A DNA stretch of 64,000 nt. Origin: Coprococcus ammoniilyticus. Lineage in GTDB: Bacteria; Bacillota; Clostridia; Lachnospirales; Lachnospiraceae. The position numbers were made by a program, and so were the translations under genes. The notes beneath the pieces are model-generated. The model did not search any database. It was not told where the DNA came from and saw only the letters and a program-made list of their open reading frames with translations. The stretch spans positions 310,001-374,000 of the forward strand of contig NZ_JAOQJS010000003.1 of the NCBI RefSeq assembly GCF_025567345.1, given 5' to 3'. This document shows, one piece after another, positions 41,372-50,475 of the stretch. How positions within the stretch are numbered: position 1 is the stretch's first letter; every line of letters starts with the position of its first letter.

Positions 41372-43801
41372 TTAGGCTCTGAGTTCGATGCCCAGCTTTC
41401 CTAATTCTTTTACAAGCTTCTCAATAATCTTATCGACTTCTCCGGCCTCTAAGGTTCTGTCTTTTGCACGGAAAGTCATCGTGTAAGCAACAGACTTCTT
41501 ACCGGCTGCGATCTGCTCGCCTTCATATACATCAAAGAGCTTATAGCTTTCAAGCAACTTGCCGCCACACTTCTTGATCAGTTCTTCTACCTGACCGACA
41601 AAGATGCTCTTGTCCATAACCATACTTAAGTCTCTGGTACTTCCGGGGAACTTTGCGATGCCTTCATACTTGATATCGAAGGATGACAGTGCTACGACAT
41701 TTGGCATATCGAGAACTGCTACATATATCTCACCCTTTAAGTTATAGTTATCGCATGCTTCCGGATGAAGCTGACCGAGATAACCAACAACGGTATCGTC
41801 CTTTACGATATTTGCCTGACGGCCCGGATGTAAGAATGGATGCTCTGTTGTAGGAACATAGGTACAGATATTCTTCATACCAAGGTTATCAAATAACTCC
41901 TCGATCACACCCTTTAAGTTGAAGAAATCACCCTCGCCGTACATACCGATCGTGAGCTTCATACATTCTTCCGGAAGCTCTGTCAGTGGGAGCTGCTTTG
42001 GGAGATATACATTTCCGAATTCATACAGACGTGCAACCTTATTCTTACGATTGAAGTTTGTTGCAAGAGAAGTCAGCATACCGTTTAAGGATACCGTTCT
42101 CATGATACTGAAATCCTCACCCAGCGGATTTGCGATCGTAATCGCCTTTCTGTAAATGGAATCAGCAGGAAGCAGTAATTTGTCAAATACCTTCGGGCTT
42201 TCAAATGAATAGCACATACCACCGGAGAATCCGTTTCCTTCCAAAATGTTTCTTGCAATGTCATAGATTCTATGGCTGTATGGCTTCTTACCTACGGTAG
42301 CTTCACCCTTTGGAAGTGACATCGGAATCTTATCATATCCATAGAAACGGGCAACTTCTTCTGCCAGATCTGCCATGCAGTTTAAATCCTGACGGAAGGT
42401 TGGAACAGTAAGTGTCTTTGCTGCTTCATCATATGTTAATTCCAGCTTATCAAATATATCAAGCATGGTCTTTTCATCAATATCGGTACCAAGAAGCTTG
42501 TTGATCTTTTCAGGCTCAAACGGAAGCACCTTAGGCTGTACAGGATCCGGATATACATCAACCATACCGCCAACAACTTCACCTGCACCCATTTCTTCGA
42601 TCAGCTGGCATGCACGGTTGATTGCTTCTTCTGCAAGATTTGGATCAAGTCCCTTTGTAAACTTGAATGCAGCATCTGTTGCAAGTCCGAGTCTTCTGGA
42701 TGACAGACGGATATTGGTTCCATCGAAACAGGCTGCTTCAAATAATAAGGTCTGGATATCATCCGTTACCATGGAGTTCTCACCACCCATGATACCTGCG
42801 ATACCAACTTCTTTTTCTCCGTCACAGATCATCAGAACATCCTTATCCAGCTTTCTTTCCTGACCATCAAGCGTCACAAATGTATCGCCATCCTTTGCGC
42901 GTCTGACAACGATCTTATTTCCTGCAATTGTGGACAGATCATACGCATGCATTGGTTGTCCATATTCTTCCATTACATAGTTTGTGATATCAACCAGATT
43001 GTTGATCGAACGGATTCCCTGTGAAGCAAGTCTCTCTCTCATCCATTTTGGTGATGGACCGATCTTTAAATTCTTTACAACTCTTGCGCAGTAACGCTTA
43101 CACAGATCTGTGTCCTGAACTTCTACAGATACATAGTTATTTACATCTTCATCATTTCCTGTTTTCTTGATCACCGGTGGGTAGAATGGCTTGTCAAATG
43201 TAACAGCAGCCTCTCTTGCCATACCGATCATGGAAAAGCAGTCTACACGGTTTGATGTAATCTCATATTCTACAACAACATCATCCAGTCCCAGTGCCTT
43301 TACCGCATCATCACCCGGCTTTACATCTGCTTCCGCAGGGAATACATAGACACCGTTTTCCGGTGCTTCCGGATACAGCTCTCTGGATGATCCAAGCTCC
43401 TCAATCGCACACATCATACCATAAGATGGCACGCCACGAAGTTTTCCCTTCTTGATCTTGATTCCATCAGCAGGAAGCTCTCCGCCATCGTGTCCGCCTG
43501 CTACTTTACCGCCGTCAAGTACGGTAGGAACCAGATCTCCTTCTTTTACATTTGGTGCTCCGGTTACGATCTGAAGCAGCTCATCTGCTCCGATATCGAC
43601 CTGACATACAACCAGCTTGTCAGCATCCGGGTGCTTTTCTATCTTAACGATCTTACCAACTACGATCTTTTCAAGATTCTTGTCTTTCTTCTCAAAACCT
43701 TCTACATGTGAACCGGAAAGTGTCATTGCATCGACAAATTCCTGTGCCTCTACGTCAAGATCAGGCACATATACTTTTATCCATGAAAGTGGTGTATTCA
43801 T
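41372..43801 (-). CDS. pheT: Phenylalanine-tRNA ligase beta subunit
   Basis: 809 residues. Order of domains: B1/tRNA-binding OB fold (about 40-150, VGKIVKIEKHPDADKLVVCQVDIG), B3/B4 editing domain (about 210-385; FAACFD-type region reads LLFEAACFDGTNIRLSSRR), B5 (about 405-475), the catalytic-like core, and a C-terminal ferredoxin-fold anticodon-binding domain (about 715-809, starting FPGSTRDLSMVMD). Full length. It follows pheS by 24 nt and is controlled with it by the upstream T-box. Confidence 0.97.
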   Translation of the reverse strand: MNTPLSWIKVYVPDLDVEAQEFVDAMTLSGSHVEGFEKKDKNLEKIVVGKIVKIEKHPDADKLVVCQVDIGADELLQIVTGAPNVKEGDLVPTVLDGGKVAGGHDGGELPADGIKIKKGKLRGVPSYGMMCAIEELGSSRELYPEAPENGVYVFPAEADVKPGDDAVKALGLDDVVVEYEITSNRVDCFSMIGMAREAAVTFDKPFYPPVIKKTGNDEDVNNYVSVEVQDTDLCKRYCARVVKNLKIGPSPKWMRERLASQGIRSINNLVDITNYVMEEYGQPMHAYDLSTIAGNKIVVRRAKDGDTFVTLDGQERKLDKDVLMICDGEKEVGIAGIMGGENSMVTDDIQTLLFEAACFDGTNIRLSSRRLGLATDAAFKFTKGLDPNLAEEAINRACQLIEEMGAGEVVGGMVDVYPDPVQPKVLPFEPEKINKLLGTDIDEKTMLDIFDKLELTYDEAAKTLTVPTFRQDLNCMADLAEEVARFYGYDKIPMSLPKGEATVGKKPYSHRIYDIARNILEGNGFSGGMCYSFESPKVFDKLLLPADSIYRKAITIANPLGEDFSIMRTVSLNGMLTSLATNFNRKNKVARLYEFGNVYLPKQLPLTELPEECMKLTIGMYGEGDFFNLKGVIEELFDNLGMKNICTYVPTTEHPFLHPGRQANIVKDDTVVGYLGQLHPEACDNYNLKGEIYVAVLDMPNVVALSSFDIKYEGIAKFPGSTRDLSMVMDKSIFVGQVEELIKKCGGKLLESYKLFDVYEGEQIAAGKKSVAYTMTFRAKDRTLEAGEVDKIIEKLVKELGKLGIELRA

Positions 43802-43825
43802 TTTTCTATCTCCTTTTCCTGTTTT

Positions 43826-44845
43826 TTAGAACTGCTGTAAGAAACGTACATCGTTTTCGTAAAGAAGACGCATATCGTCGATTTCGTATTTTAACAGTGC
43901 TACACGCTCCAGACCGATACCAAATGCAAATCCTGAATATTCCTCCGGATCAATGCCACAGTCATGAAGTACCTTCGGATGAACCATACCACAGCCAAGA
44001 ATCTCGATCCAGCCGCTGCCCTTACATACACGACAGCCCTTGCCGCCACATTTGAAACAGGTTACATCCATCTCTGCTGATGGCTCTGTGAATGGGAAAT
44101 GATGTGGACGGAACTTAACCTTTGTGTTCTCACCAAAGAATTCCTTTGCCCACTGCTGTAAAGTTCCCTTTAAGTCAGCCATCGTAATGTTCTTATCAAT
44201 AACCAGACCTTCTACCTGATGGAAGGATGGTGAATGTGTTGCATCTAATTCATCAGCTCTGAATACTCGTCCCGGTGAAAGAATACGGATCGGAAGGTGG
44301 CCCTTCTCCATGATTCTTGCCTGTACCGGAGATGTCTGTGTACGGAGCAGGATATCCTTTGTAATATAGAAGGTATCCTGTTCATCCTTTGCAGGATGAT
44401 TTGCAGGGATATTTAATAATTCGAAATTATATTTATCATATTCAACTTCAGGTCCTTCTACGATCTCATAGCCCATACCGATGAAGACACGTTCCAGATC
44501 TTCAAGAGCGATCTGATTCGGATGTCTGTGTCCATCAATCTTCTTGATTCCCGGAAGGGTAACGTCGATCGTTTCGCGCTTCATCTTCTCTGCACGAAGT
44601 GACTGATTGATCTTCTTTGATTTTTCCTCTAAGGCTGTCTCGATCGCCTGTCTTGCTTCATTTACCATCTGTCCAACCTTTGGTCGATCTTCAGGTGCTA
44701 CATCTTTCATACCCTTTAATACCTGGGTCAGTTCACCTTTCTTTCCGAGTACAGATACTTTTACATCATTTAAGGATGTCAGCACATCTGCTTCATTGAT
44801 CTTGGCAAGTGCTGCTGCTTTGATTGCCTCTAATCTGTCTTTCAT
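43826..44845 (-). CDS. pheS: Phenylalanine-tRNA ligase alpha subunit
   Basis: 339 residues. An N-terminal coiled coil (1-90) contacts tRNA. The class II catalytic core contains motif 1 in GHRHPNQIALEDLERVF, motif 2 around TSPVQARIM and FHQVEGLVID, a Cys-rich insert CFKCGGKGCRVC that looks like a zinc site, and motif 3 GIGLERVALLKYEIDD. Complete. AAGGAGAATG-type spacing precedes the ATG. First gene of pheST behind a T-box leader. Confidence 0.97.
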   Translation of the reverse strand: MKDRLEAIKAAALAKINEADVLTSLNDVKVSVLGKKGELTQVLKGMKDVAPEDRPKVGQMVNEARQAIETALEEKSKKINQSLRAEKMKRETIDVTLPGIKKIDGHRHPNQIALEDLERVFIGMGYEIVEGPEVEYDKYNFELLNIPANHPAKDEQDTFYITKDILLRTQTSPVQARIMEKGHLPIRILSPGRVFRADELDATHSPSFHQVEGLVIDKNITMADLKGTLQQWAKEFFGENTKVKFRPHHFPFTEPSAEMDVTCFKCGGKGCRVCKGSGWIEILGCGMVHPKVLHDCGIDPEEYSGFAFGIGLERVALLKYEIDDMRLLYENDVRFLQQF

Positions 44846-44948
44846 CTTTCATTCTCCTTATTTATATTTTCTCAATATTTGTGAATAAACATGCGGAATA
44901 CTCCTACTTGGGATACACCCTCCTGCCTCCCGGCTCGATGATGTACAC

Positions 44949-45244
44949 AAAAAAAGCCCCAGTCCACAAAGGGACGGAGCAACCGCGATACCACCCTGAT
45001 TCTGACATCCGGTCTTCCCGGCGCTGTCAGCACTCATTCTATGTTATAACGGTCATAACCCGTTATCTCCTACGCTTCCGTTTAAAGAATTCTCAGAGAT
45101 AAAACTCGGATGTGAAATTAAATGAAATATGGTGCTCGATCAGGCTTCCAGCCGATGACCCGATCTCTCTGTCAGACATATCCCATCTTTTGCATCTTCA
45201 ACGTCTTCTCTTCCATCCGCTTATAGTCAAGATGGTTAAAACTA
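44949..45244 (-). promoter_or_regulatory. T-box riboswitch controlling pheST
   Basis: The leader carries the hallmark T-box sequence GGGTGGTATCGCGG (within 44981-44998 on the minus strand), directly followed by a terminator stem GCTCCGTCC/GGACTGGGGC with seven T residues (44949-44980). A long stem I region lies between the promoter and the T-box. A TTC Phe codon occurs in AATTTCACATCC, a plausible specifier. Uncharged tRNA-Phe would favour read-through into pheST. Confidence 0.9.
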
Positions 45245-45250
45245 TACTTA

Positions 45251-45278
45251 AATATAGCACATTTTTAATATGTGTCAA
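45251..45278 (-). promoter_or_regulatory. Promoter of the pheST T-box leader
   Basis: TTGACA (45273-45278) and TATATT (45251-45256) with a 16-bp spacer on the minus strand. The -35 box overlaps the last codons of the prepilin-like gene. Confidence 0.65.
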
Positions 45279-45826
45279 TAACTTTCTGCGATCACCCATT
45301 CAGATTTTTCTGTTGAATAGACAAGTTTTGCCTTCAGATTCCCACGCCGGTCAGATAACAGGATCTCAGAACTCACACCTGTTGCCGGATCTGAGGCAAC
45401 GACTTTTCCATTTTCTGACAATGCGATCTGAAGTGGAATCCCACCATTCATATACAGGGTAATACTGCCCATTCCCATTGCTTGAAACATTTCAGAAAAA
45501 TACTTTGATTTATCTGAAGAATTCGCCATATCTGCGTAACCGGAAGCAGTTGCACAGATCAACGTTCCTGATCCTGAACCACCATCCGTTGAACCTTTAT
45601 ATGTCACAGCACGGATCGCATAGCCATCTTCCTCTGCATCAACCACCATATTAACAACGGATTTCTCAATCTCTGATGCCGTATCAAGATATACCTGCAG
45701 TCTGGATTTTTTTACGTATTTGATAAGTGCCGGTGCGAGTACACCTGCAAGAATTGCCATGATCGCGATCACAATGATCAGCTCTACAAGTGAAAAACCT
45801 GAATCCTTCCATGTTCTTCTTTTCAT
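45275..45826 (-). CDS. Type IV prepilin-like protein
   Basis: About 183 residues from the ATG at 45826, where GGAGG lies ten bases upstream; upstream in-frame codons to 45907 lack a site. A short basic leader MKRRTWKDSG ends at the prepilin peptidase site G/FSLVELIIVIAIMAILAGV with Glu at +5, followed by the hydrophobic alpha-1 spine. The globular C-terminal part (about 45-180) has no recognised motif; its beta-rich segment SSEILLSDRRGNLKAKLVYS resembles minor pseudopilins. No pilin assembly ATPase, peptidase or platform gene is near, so assembly would depend on machinery elsewhere. Confidence 0.88.
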   Translation of the reverse strand: MKRRTWKDSGFSLVELIIVIAIMAILAGVLAPALIKYVKKSRLQVYLDTASEIEKSVVNMVVDAEEDGYAIRAVTYKGSTDGGSGSGTLICATASGYADMANSSDKSKYFSEMFQAMGMGSITLYMNGGIPLQIALSENGKVVASDPATGVSSEILLSDRRGNLKAKLVYSTEKSEWVIAESY

Positions 45827-45924
45827 ATTAAACTTTCCTCCATTTATTGAACGATTTCCCCTCGTCTCATATACGCTTAGTATATTTCTCTCCTGTCGTT
45901 TTTTCAACTATTTTTTATAAAGTT

Positions 45925-46830
45925 TTAATCTTTTTTATGAAGGTCTGTGTGGATTTTCCGGAATACAGACCAGATCTCATCACGGAAGAACAGATTCAAC
46001 TCTGCTCCCAAAAGCAGGATATACATACAGATATACAGCCAGAGCATTGCGATGACCATGCCTCCAAGATTGCCATACATATAAGTATTGATTCCAAAAT
46101 AAGTAAGATAGGATGAAAATGCCGCTGATAACAATACCCAGCAGACAGTTGTGAATACCGCCCCCGGTATTGCTGTCTTCAAACGCAGATGATTATCCGG
46201 CAGACGACAATAGATTAGTAAAATAACTGCAAATACCAGCACCGGCGCAGTTAACAGTCTGGAATAAAAGAAGATCTTCTCGGAATAATCCACCCAGTTT
46301 GTCTTTGCAAGAATATCTTCCATGATCGTATTGCCAAGAACATATACTCCGACCAGTGCGATCAGCATCACGCAGAATATCAGCGTATATAATGCATTTG
46401 TCAGTCTTCGTAATATATAATTCTTGGTATCCTTCGTCCGATCCATAAAATTGAGTCCTCGTTCGATCGCCATCGTTCCTTTTGCCGCCGACCAGACTGC
46501 TACGACTGCTGACACGATCATCGTCGTTCCAACCTGCGTACTGTAGATTTCATCGACCATAAATCTGAGTGTCTCTGCCATCTTTCCCGGTATCATCTCC
46601 GCTACCAGCTCTATAAACTCCGCCTGTGTTACCGGAAGAAAACGAATGCCGATCAGAAGCATCATTGCAAATGGAAAAAAAGAAAGCAACAGAAAGAAAG
46701 CCGCCTGTGCCGCAAACGCAGACAACTGATTATCCTTGTTGATCCTCATTGCTCCCTGAACCATCCGTACAACTGTAAGATTCTGGATCCATTCGATTTT
46801 TTCTTTCACCCGGTTTACTTTATTCTTCAT
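45925..46830 (-). CDS. YihY/BrkB family inner-membrane protein
   Basis: 301 residues with about six membrane helices. The family features are NQLSAFAAQAAFFLLLSFFPF in the first helix, the motif around WSAAKGTMAIERGLN, and a C-terminal YGNLGGMVIAMLWLYICMYILLLGAELN. Formerly called ribonuclease BN, now known to be a membrane family of unclear role. It overlaps the SpoIID-like gene by 11 bp, so the two are translationally coupled. The prepilin-like gene follows. Confidence 0.9.
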   Translation of the reverse strand: MKNKVNRVKEKIEWIQNLTVVRMVQGAMRINKDNQLSAFAAQAAFFLLLSFFPFAMMLLIGIRFLPVTQAEFIELVAEMIPGKMAETLRFMVDEIYSTQVGTTMIVSAVVAVWSAAKGTMAIERGLNFMDRTKDTKNYILRRLTNALYTLIFCVMLIALVGVYVLGNTIMEDILAKTNWVDYSEKIFFYSRLLTAPVLVFAVILLIYCRLPDNHLRLKTAIPGAVFTTVCWVLLSAAFSSYLTYFGINTYMYGNLGGMVIAMLWLYICMYILLLGAELNLFFRDEIWSVFRKIHTDLHKKD

Positions 46831-48376
46831 TTGTTTTATTTCCCGTTTCTCTCAATTTCTCAAGTTCTGTTCCATTATAATAATGAGACAGGATCTCCTC
46901 ATATCCATATCCTGCTTCTGCCAGATCATTTGCCCCATTCTGGCTCATGCCGACTCCGTGACCAAAGCCACCACCATGCAATTGATAATTTCCCTCTTTA
47001 TCCTGCGTAATATAAAAATACGCACTTGGCAGCAGATCAAAACCTGATGTTTCACTTCCATCCTGTTTTCGGATCACAACATCCGGTGAACACAGAAGTT
47101 CACGGATCTCCATCTGTCCTTCAATCGTAACAGAACTCTGTTTCCCGTATAATACCATATTCCGGGCAATTCCGCTATTTCCTCTTTTCGTGATCCGGAC
47201 TTTCTCAATCTCTCCGGTCTGATCCGTGATATCTGCACCCGCAAGTGTCTGTATCTGATCTGCCGTCAGCGTAACCTGCCAGCGGTAAAATGGTTCTTCT
47301 TTCTCAATACTGTTCACATAGACCGTCTGATCGATAAATGCACGGAATACCTCTTCCGTTGACAATCTGCCATCCCCTATCTGAAAATATCCATGATCGA
47401 GCATAACAGTTGCATCTCCTAACCGTTTCCGATCCGCCTCTGTGTAAATCTCCAACTGATCATTCAGATAATCTAACTTTTCTCCACCCCAGACATCATC
47501 ATTCCGACATGTCGTTCCACAGGAGGTTGAAAAGAAATATGCATTTACCACATCCCCGTCATTGGTCAGGATCTGTCCCTCGGTTTCCTGTACTGCATGA
47601 ATCGTTTCCTCTGTTTCAAATACATTGTTATATACCTGACTGGCAGTTGTGTCATCCAGATCCGCCCCATATTCTTCAAATGCACCATCTTGGATCCTTC
47701 TAACTGCATAGCTTCTTGCACATACCGCCTGTGCTTTCAGCGCCTCTTTCTCATATGAGGAAGGCATCTCACTGGAAACAACCGCATACAGATATTCCTC
47801 AAACGCCAGTTCGTTTACAATACAATATTTATTTCCCTGTTTTTTTATCTGCAGCTTTCCCCGATAGGACGGTGCTCCTTCTGATTTATGAAAGCTCTCT
47901 ATTGTCAGTTTTCCATATTGCTCCGGAATGATCGTTAAGGAAACCGGATCTGCGTCCCCGGTAAGCTCTACCAGATCAATCTCCGTTCCTTTCTTATAGC
48001 TTGTTTCTGTTTGCCCGCAGATAACACGAAAGTTCGAATCACTGCTCACCCGGACTTCTGACTGCCAGTAGCTTCCGTCATCGGACAACAGAACACGGAT
48101 CGTATCTGGCATGTTCTGCTCCGACAAAACAGGAAGCTCCGCTGTATGATCGGTCTGCATGGCTTCCCGTGCCTGTTTATCTGCCTGACCGTCCGACTCT
48201 TTTACAACATCGGCACCTGCTGAATCCCGAAGATTTGATAATATGGAAATATCGGTCTGCTTATATTCTTCCGGTATTTCTTCTTTTTCTTTTATAGCAT
48301 ATTTTCCTGCATAAATGATCAAAACGACCAACAGGATCATCACACAAAAGGTTAAAAATTTTAAAAAATTTTTCAT
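46820..48376 (-). CDS. SpoIID/LytB domain-containing membrane-anchored protein
   Basis: 518 residues. An N-terminal membrane anchor (about 6-24) is followed by a low-complexity linker, a beta-rich region (about 90-180) and a SpoIID domain (about 185-480). The latter has VVSSEMPSSYEKEALKAQAVCARSYA, DDTTASQVYN, TSCGTTCRNDDVWG and the C-terminal GFGHGVGMSQNGANDLA with YEEILSHYYNGTEL. SpoIID is a lytic transglycosylase acting on denuded glycan in sporulation; LytB-like relatives modify amidases. The extra N-terminal region and lack of sporulation neighbours make the exact role uncertain. Confidence 0.9.
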   Translation of the reverse strand: MKNFLKFLTFCVMILLVVLIIYAGKYAIKEKEEIPEEYKQTDISILSNLRDSAGADVVKESDGQADKQAREAMQTDHTAELPVLSEQNMPDTIRVLLSDDGSYWQSEVRVSSDSNFRVICGQTETSYKKGTEIDLVELTGDADPVSLTIIPEQYGKLTIESFHKSEGAPSYRGKLQIKKQGNKYCIVNELAFEEYLYAVVSSEMPSSYEKEALKAQAVCARSYAVRRIQDGAFEEYGADLDDTTASQVYNNVFETEETIHAVQETEGQILTNDGDVVNAYFFSTSCGTTCRNDDVWGGEKLDYLNDQLEIYTEADRKRLGDATVMLDHGYFQIGDGRLSTEEVFRAFIDQTVYVNSIEKEEPFYRWQVTLTADQIQTLAGADITDQTGEIEKVRITKRGNSGIARNMVLYGKQSSVTIEGQMEIRELLCSPDVVIRKQDGSETSGFDLLPSAYFYITQDKEGNYQLHGGGFGHGVGMSQNGANDLAEAGYGYEEILSHYYNGTELEKLRETGNKTNEE

Positions 48377-48406
48377 AAAATTCCAGTTCCTGTGACATAA
48401 TTTATT

Positions 48407-48434
48407 TATACATGTGCTCTACTGCACATGTATA
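48407..48434. promoter_or_regulatory. Perfect 11-bp inverted repeat upstream of the SpoIID-like gene
   Basis: TATACATGTGC-TCTACT-GCACATGTATA lies between the 6S RNA terminator and the SpoIID-like ATG, 30 nt upstream of the start codon. On the minus strand a TATAAA overlaps its far end. A candidate operator. Confidence 0.5.
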
Positions 48435-48440
48435 TCGAAA

Positions 48441-48657
48441 GAAAAAGCAGCATCATAGATGCTGCTCTCTTTATCATTTGTTGAAAACTGAAATGCGTTC
48501 CTGCATTTTGAGTCCTAGCCAATGCTAGGTGGGCAACCGCAACTGAATCTCTGCCTTCCACGTTTGAAGAGGCCTGACATCGCAAACAGCAATATAGGAA
48601 TCCCTTTTATTCAAATGTAGGTTCAAAATCGCAAGAAGCTTAGTACATCTCAGCTTT
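48441..48657 (-). ncRNA. ssrS: 6S RNA (probable)
   Basis: A transcript of about 217 nt with its own promoter and a strong terminator (GCAGCATC-TAT-GATGCTGC then TTTTTC, 48441-48465). A long closing helix pairs CTTGC-GATTTTGA-ACCTA with TAGG-CTCAAAAT-GCAGG, and the 3' half contains GTTGCCCACCTAGC/GCTAGGAC. A large internal single-stranded region lies between, as in 6S RNA, which mimics an open promoter and binds sigma-A RNA polymerase. Identification rests on this shape and on remembered Firmicute 6S sequences; a covariance search would settle it. Confidence 0.7.
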
Positions 48658-48663
48658 AACGTA

Positions 48664-48692
48664 ATTATACTATAGGCATACTACTCATGCAA
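48664..48692 (-). promoter_or_regulatory. Promoter of the 6S RNA gene
   Basis: TTGCAT (48687-48692), 17 bp, TATAAT (48664-48669) on the minus strand; start near 48657. Confidence 0.7.
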
Positions 48693-48736
48693 GACCTAAA
48701 ATTTGGTTATTGCCTTCATTTTTTCAAATAGAAGAA

Positions 48737-48766
48737 TTGAAAAGGAATGGCACTCTGTAGTATAAT
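48737..48766 (+). promoter_or_regulatory. Promoter of the plus-strand trio ending in PPi-PFK
   Basis: TTGAAA (48737-48742), 18 bp, TATAAT (48761-48766), divergent from the 6S RNA promoter. The start is near 48773. Confidence 0.6.
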
Positions 48767-48836
48767 GTGTTGTAGGTATGATTTTTTTTATTGCATTTTA
48801 TGCAGATCCAATCAATAATATGGCAGGTAATGAACT

Positions 48837-49442
48837 ATGATCAAATCGATTCTGACAGTTGTTTTTGGCATATTACTTCTTCTTGCATTTATCGCTCTGA
48901 TTGTCTGGTCTGTCCAGGTATCAAAGGAAAAAATGGCAAACAAACGAAGCCGCCGGACAACTGCTGTGAAAAAGAAATATGAAGAGGCACTGGAAGGTGA
49001 CACAGAGGCCGATATGGGTTACTGGTATAACAAAGAGGATATGGAAGATGGCGATGCGATCACCCGTCTCCGCTGCGAACATCATTTCAACAAACTGGAA
49101 GAATGTATCAATGATCTGGTTGTGGAAATGTATGACTGCGGTCTGGTGCGAACCGAAGAGCTCTATATGATCGCATACGGAATTGAAGCCCTGACACCGG
49201 ACTCTCCTGTATTCCATATAACAGGCGTATCCTCGGATGATGACGATGCTCCAGTCACCTCGCTTCCTCCGGTATCGACAGATGCACAGCGCAAGATCTA
49301 TGAACGCTGGACCAGCTATGTAAATGCATTGCTGCAGCTTGTTGAGATCAGGACTTCAGAGGACAATAAAAAAGCGATCATTGACGGCCTTATGACCTAC
49401 GGTCGTAAGAATCTGTTAACCCTGCTCTATAGTCCTGAATAA
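48837..49442 (+). CDS. Membrane-anchored protein of unknown function
   Basis: 201 residues, family not recognised. One N-terminal membrane helix (about 4-26, ILTVVFGILLLLAFIALIVW) is followed by a basic patch (KRSRRTTAVKKK) that places the rest in the cytoplasm. The helical, charged domain (about 60-200) contains LRCEHHFNKLEECINDLVVEMYDCG and a short Asp-rich loop (SSDDDDAP). The binding site before the ATG is weak (GGCAGG). It is the first of three plus-strand genes with gaps of 39 and 46 nt and shares their promoter. Confidence 0.72.
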   Translation: MIKSILTVVFGILLLLAFIALIVWSVQVSKEKMANKRSRRTTAVKKKYEEALEGDTEADMGYWYNKEDMEDGDAITRLRCEHHFNKLEECINDLVVEMYDCGLVRTEELYMIAYGIEALTPDSPVFHITGVSSDDDDAPVTSLPPVSTDAQRKIYERWTSYVNALLQLVEIRTSEDNKKAIIDGLMTYGRKNLLTLLYSPE

Positions 49443-49481
49443 AAATATAGTAGAAGAATTAAGAATTAGAAAGACATATAC

Positions 49482-50429
49482 ATGGAACTTATAAAACCAA
49501 CTTTATCGCAACTTGACATTTTAACTCCGTATCTGAGAGGTACCAGTATCAGAGACTGTGGTTTCTGTCCTGGAAATGCCATCTTATGGGCAGAGGAATA
49601 CCATGTATCCTATACAATCCTCTCTGGTATGCTTGTATTTATATCAGAAGAAGGCGGAAAACCTTCTTCTTTTACGTTTCCGCTCGGCAAAGGCAAAGAT
49701 TTTGTGAAAGATCTTCAGGATCCTGTCTATCTTCAGAATGCAAAAGCCGTATTTGAAGAAATCTGTGCCTGGTTTCAGTCAAAGGGTGTAACCCCCAGTG
49801 TCCACTGTGCGACACTGGAAATGTATGAAATCATCTCCGGCTGGTACGGCAAAAACTTCTCTTATACTCTGGATCCAGGTGATTTTGACTATATCTACAC
49901 GGTAGAAAAGCTGACCGGTCTGCGTGGAAAGAAGCTGCATGGCAAACGGAATCATATCAACAGCTTTCTGCGTAATTACCCGGATTATGAATACTATACA
50001 ATCACAGATGAGCACATCGATGCCTGTCTTGCAGTCGCCAGATACTGGGTGGAAAAACACGATGTCCTGCAGCCGGATCTTGCAGAAGAACATGCTTATG
50101 AATATAATATCATCCGGAAAGCTCTTGCAAACAGGAAAAAACTTCAGATGACCGGAGGAATCATCTACGTCAATCACATCCCGTCTGCATTTACCTTAGG
50201 GGAACCGCTGACCGCAGATACCTTTGACGTACATTTTGAGAAAGCAGATGACAGTATTGACGGCATCTATCCTATGATCAATCAGTCATTTGTCACGCAT
50301 GAGCTTCAGGCTTATACCTATGTAAACCGCGAAGAGGATCTCGGACTTCCCGGACTTCGTAAGTCTAAGATGTCCTACGTTCCGGATATCCTCTATAAAA
50401 AAGGAATCATTCAGTTAGCTGAAATCTGA
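49482..50429 (+). CDS. DUF2156 (GNAT-like) protein
   Basis: 315 residues. The DUF2156 pattern includes an N-terminal CGFCPGNAILWAEEYHVSYTIL region and a middle DYIYTVEKLTGLRGKKLHGKRNHINSF. The C-terminal part has AFTLGEPLTADTFDVHFEKAD, then YPMINQSFV and a final LRKSKMSYVPDILYKKG. The fold is like the aminoacyl-transfer domain of MprF (lysyl-phosphatidylglycerol synthase) and FemX-type GNATs, so an acyl or aminoacyl transfer is possible. No membrane helices. Substrate unknown. It lies between the membrane-anchored protein and PPi-PFK genes. Confidence 0.88.
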   Translation: MELIKPTLSQLDILTPYLRGTSIRDCGFCPGNAILWAEEYHVSYTILSGMLVFISEEGGKPSSFTFPLGKGKDFVKDLQDPVYLQNAKAVFEEICAWFQSKGVTPSVHCATLEMYEIISGWYGKNFSYTLDPGDFDYIYTVEKLTGLRGKKLHGKRNHINSFLRNYPDYEYYTITDEHIDACLAVARYWVEKHDVLQPDLAEEHAYEYNIIRKALANRKKLQMTGGIIYVNHIPSAFTLGEPLTADTFDVHFEKADDSIDGIYPMINQSFVTHELQAYTYVNREEDLGLPGLRKSKMSYVPDILYKKGIIQLAEI

Positions 50430-50475
50430 CAGCACTACTGAGTAATTGATAGAACAAAAGAATGGAGAGACAAAA

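Noticed and set aside
44846..45274. Plus-strand ORFs in the pheST leader
   Set aside because: The region is explained by the T-box riboswitch on the minus strand.
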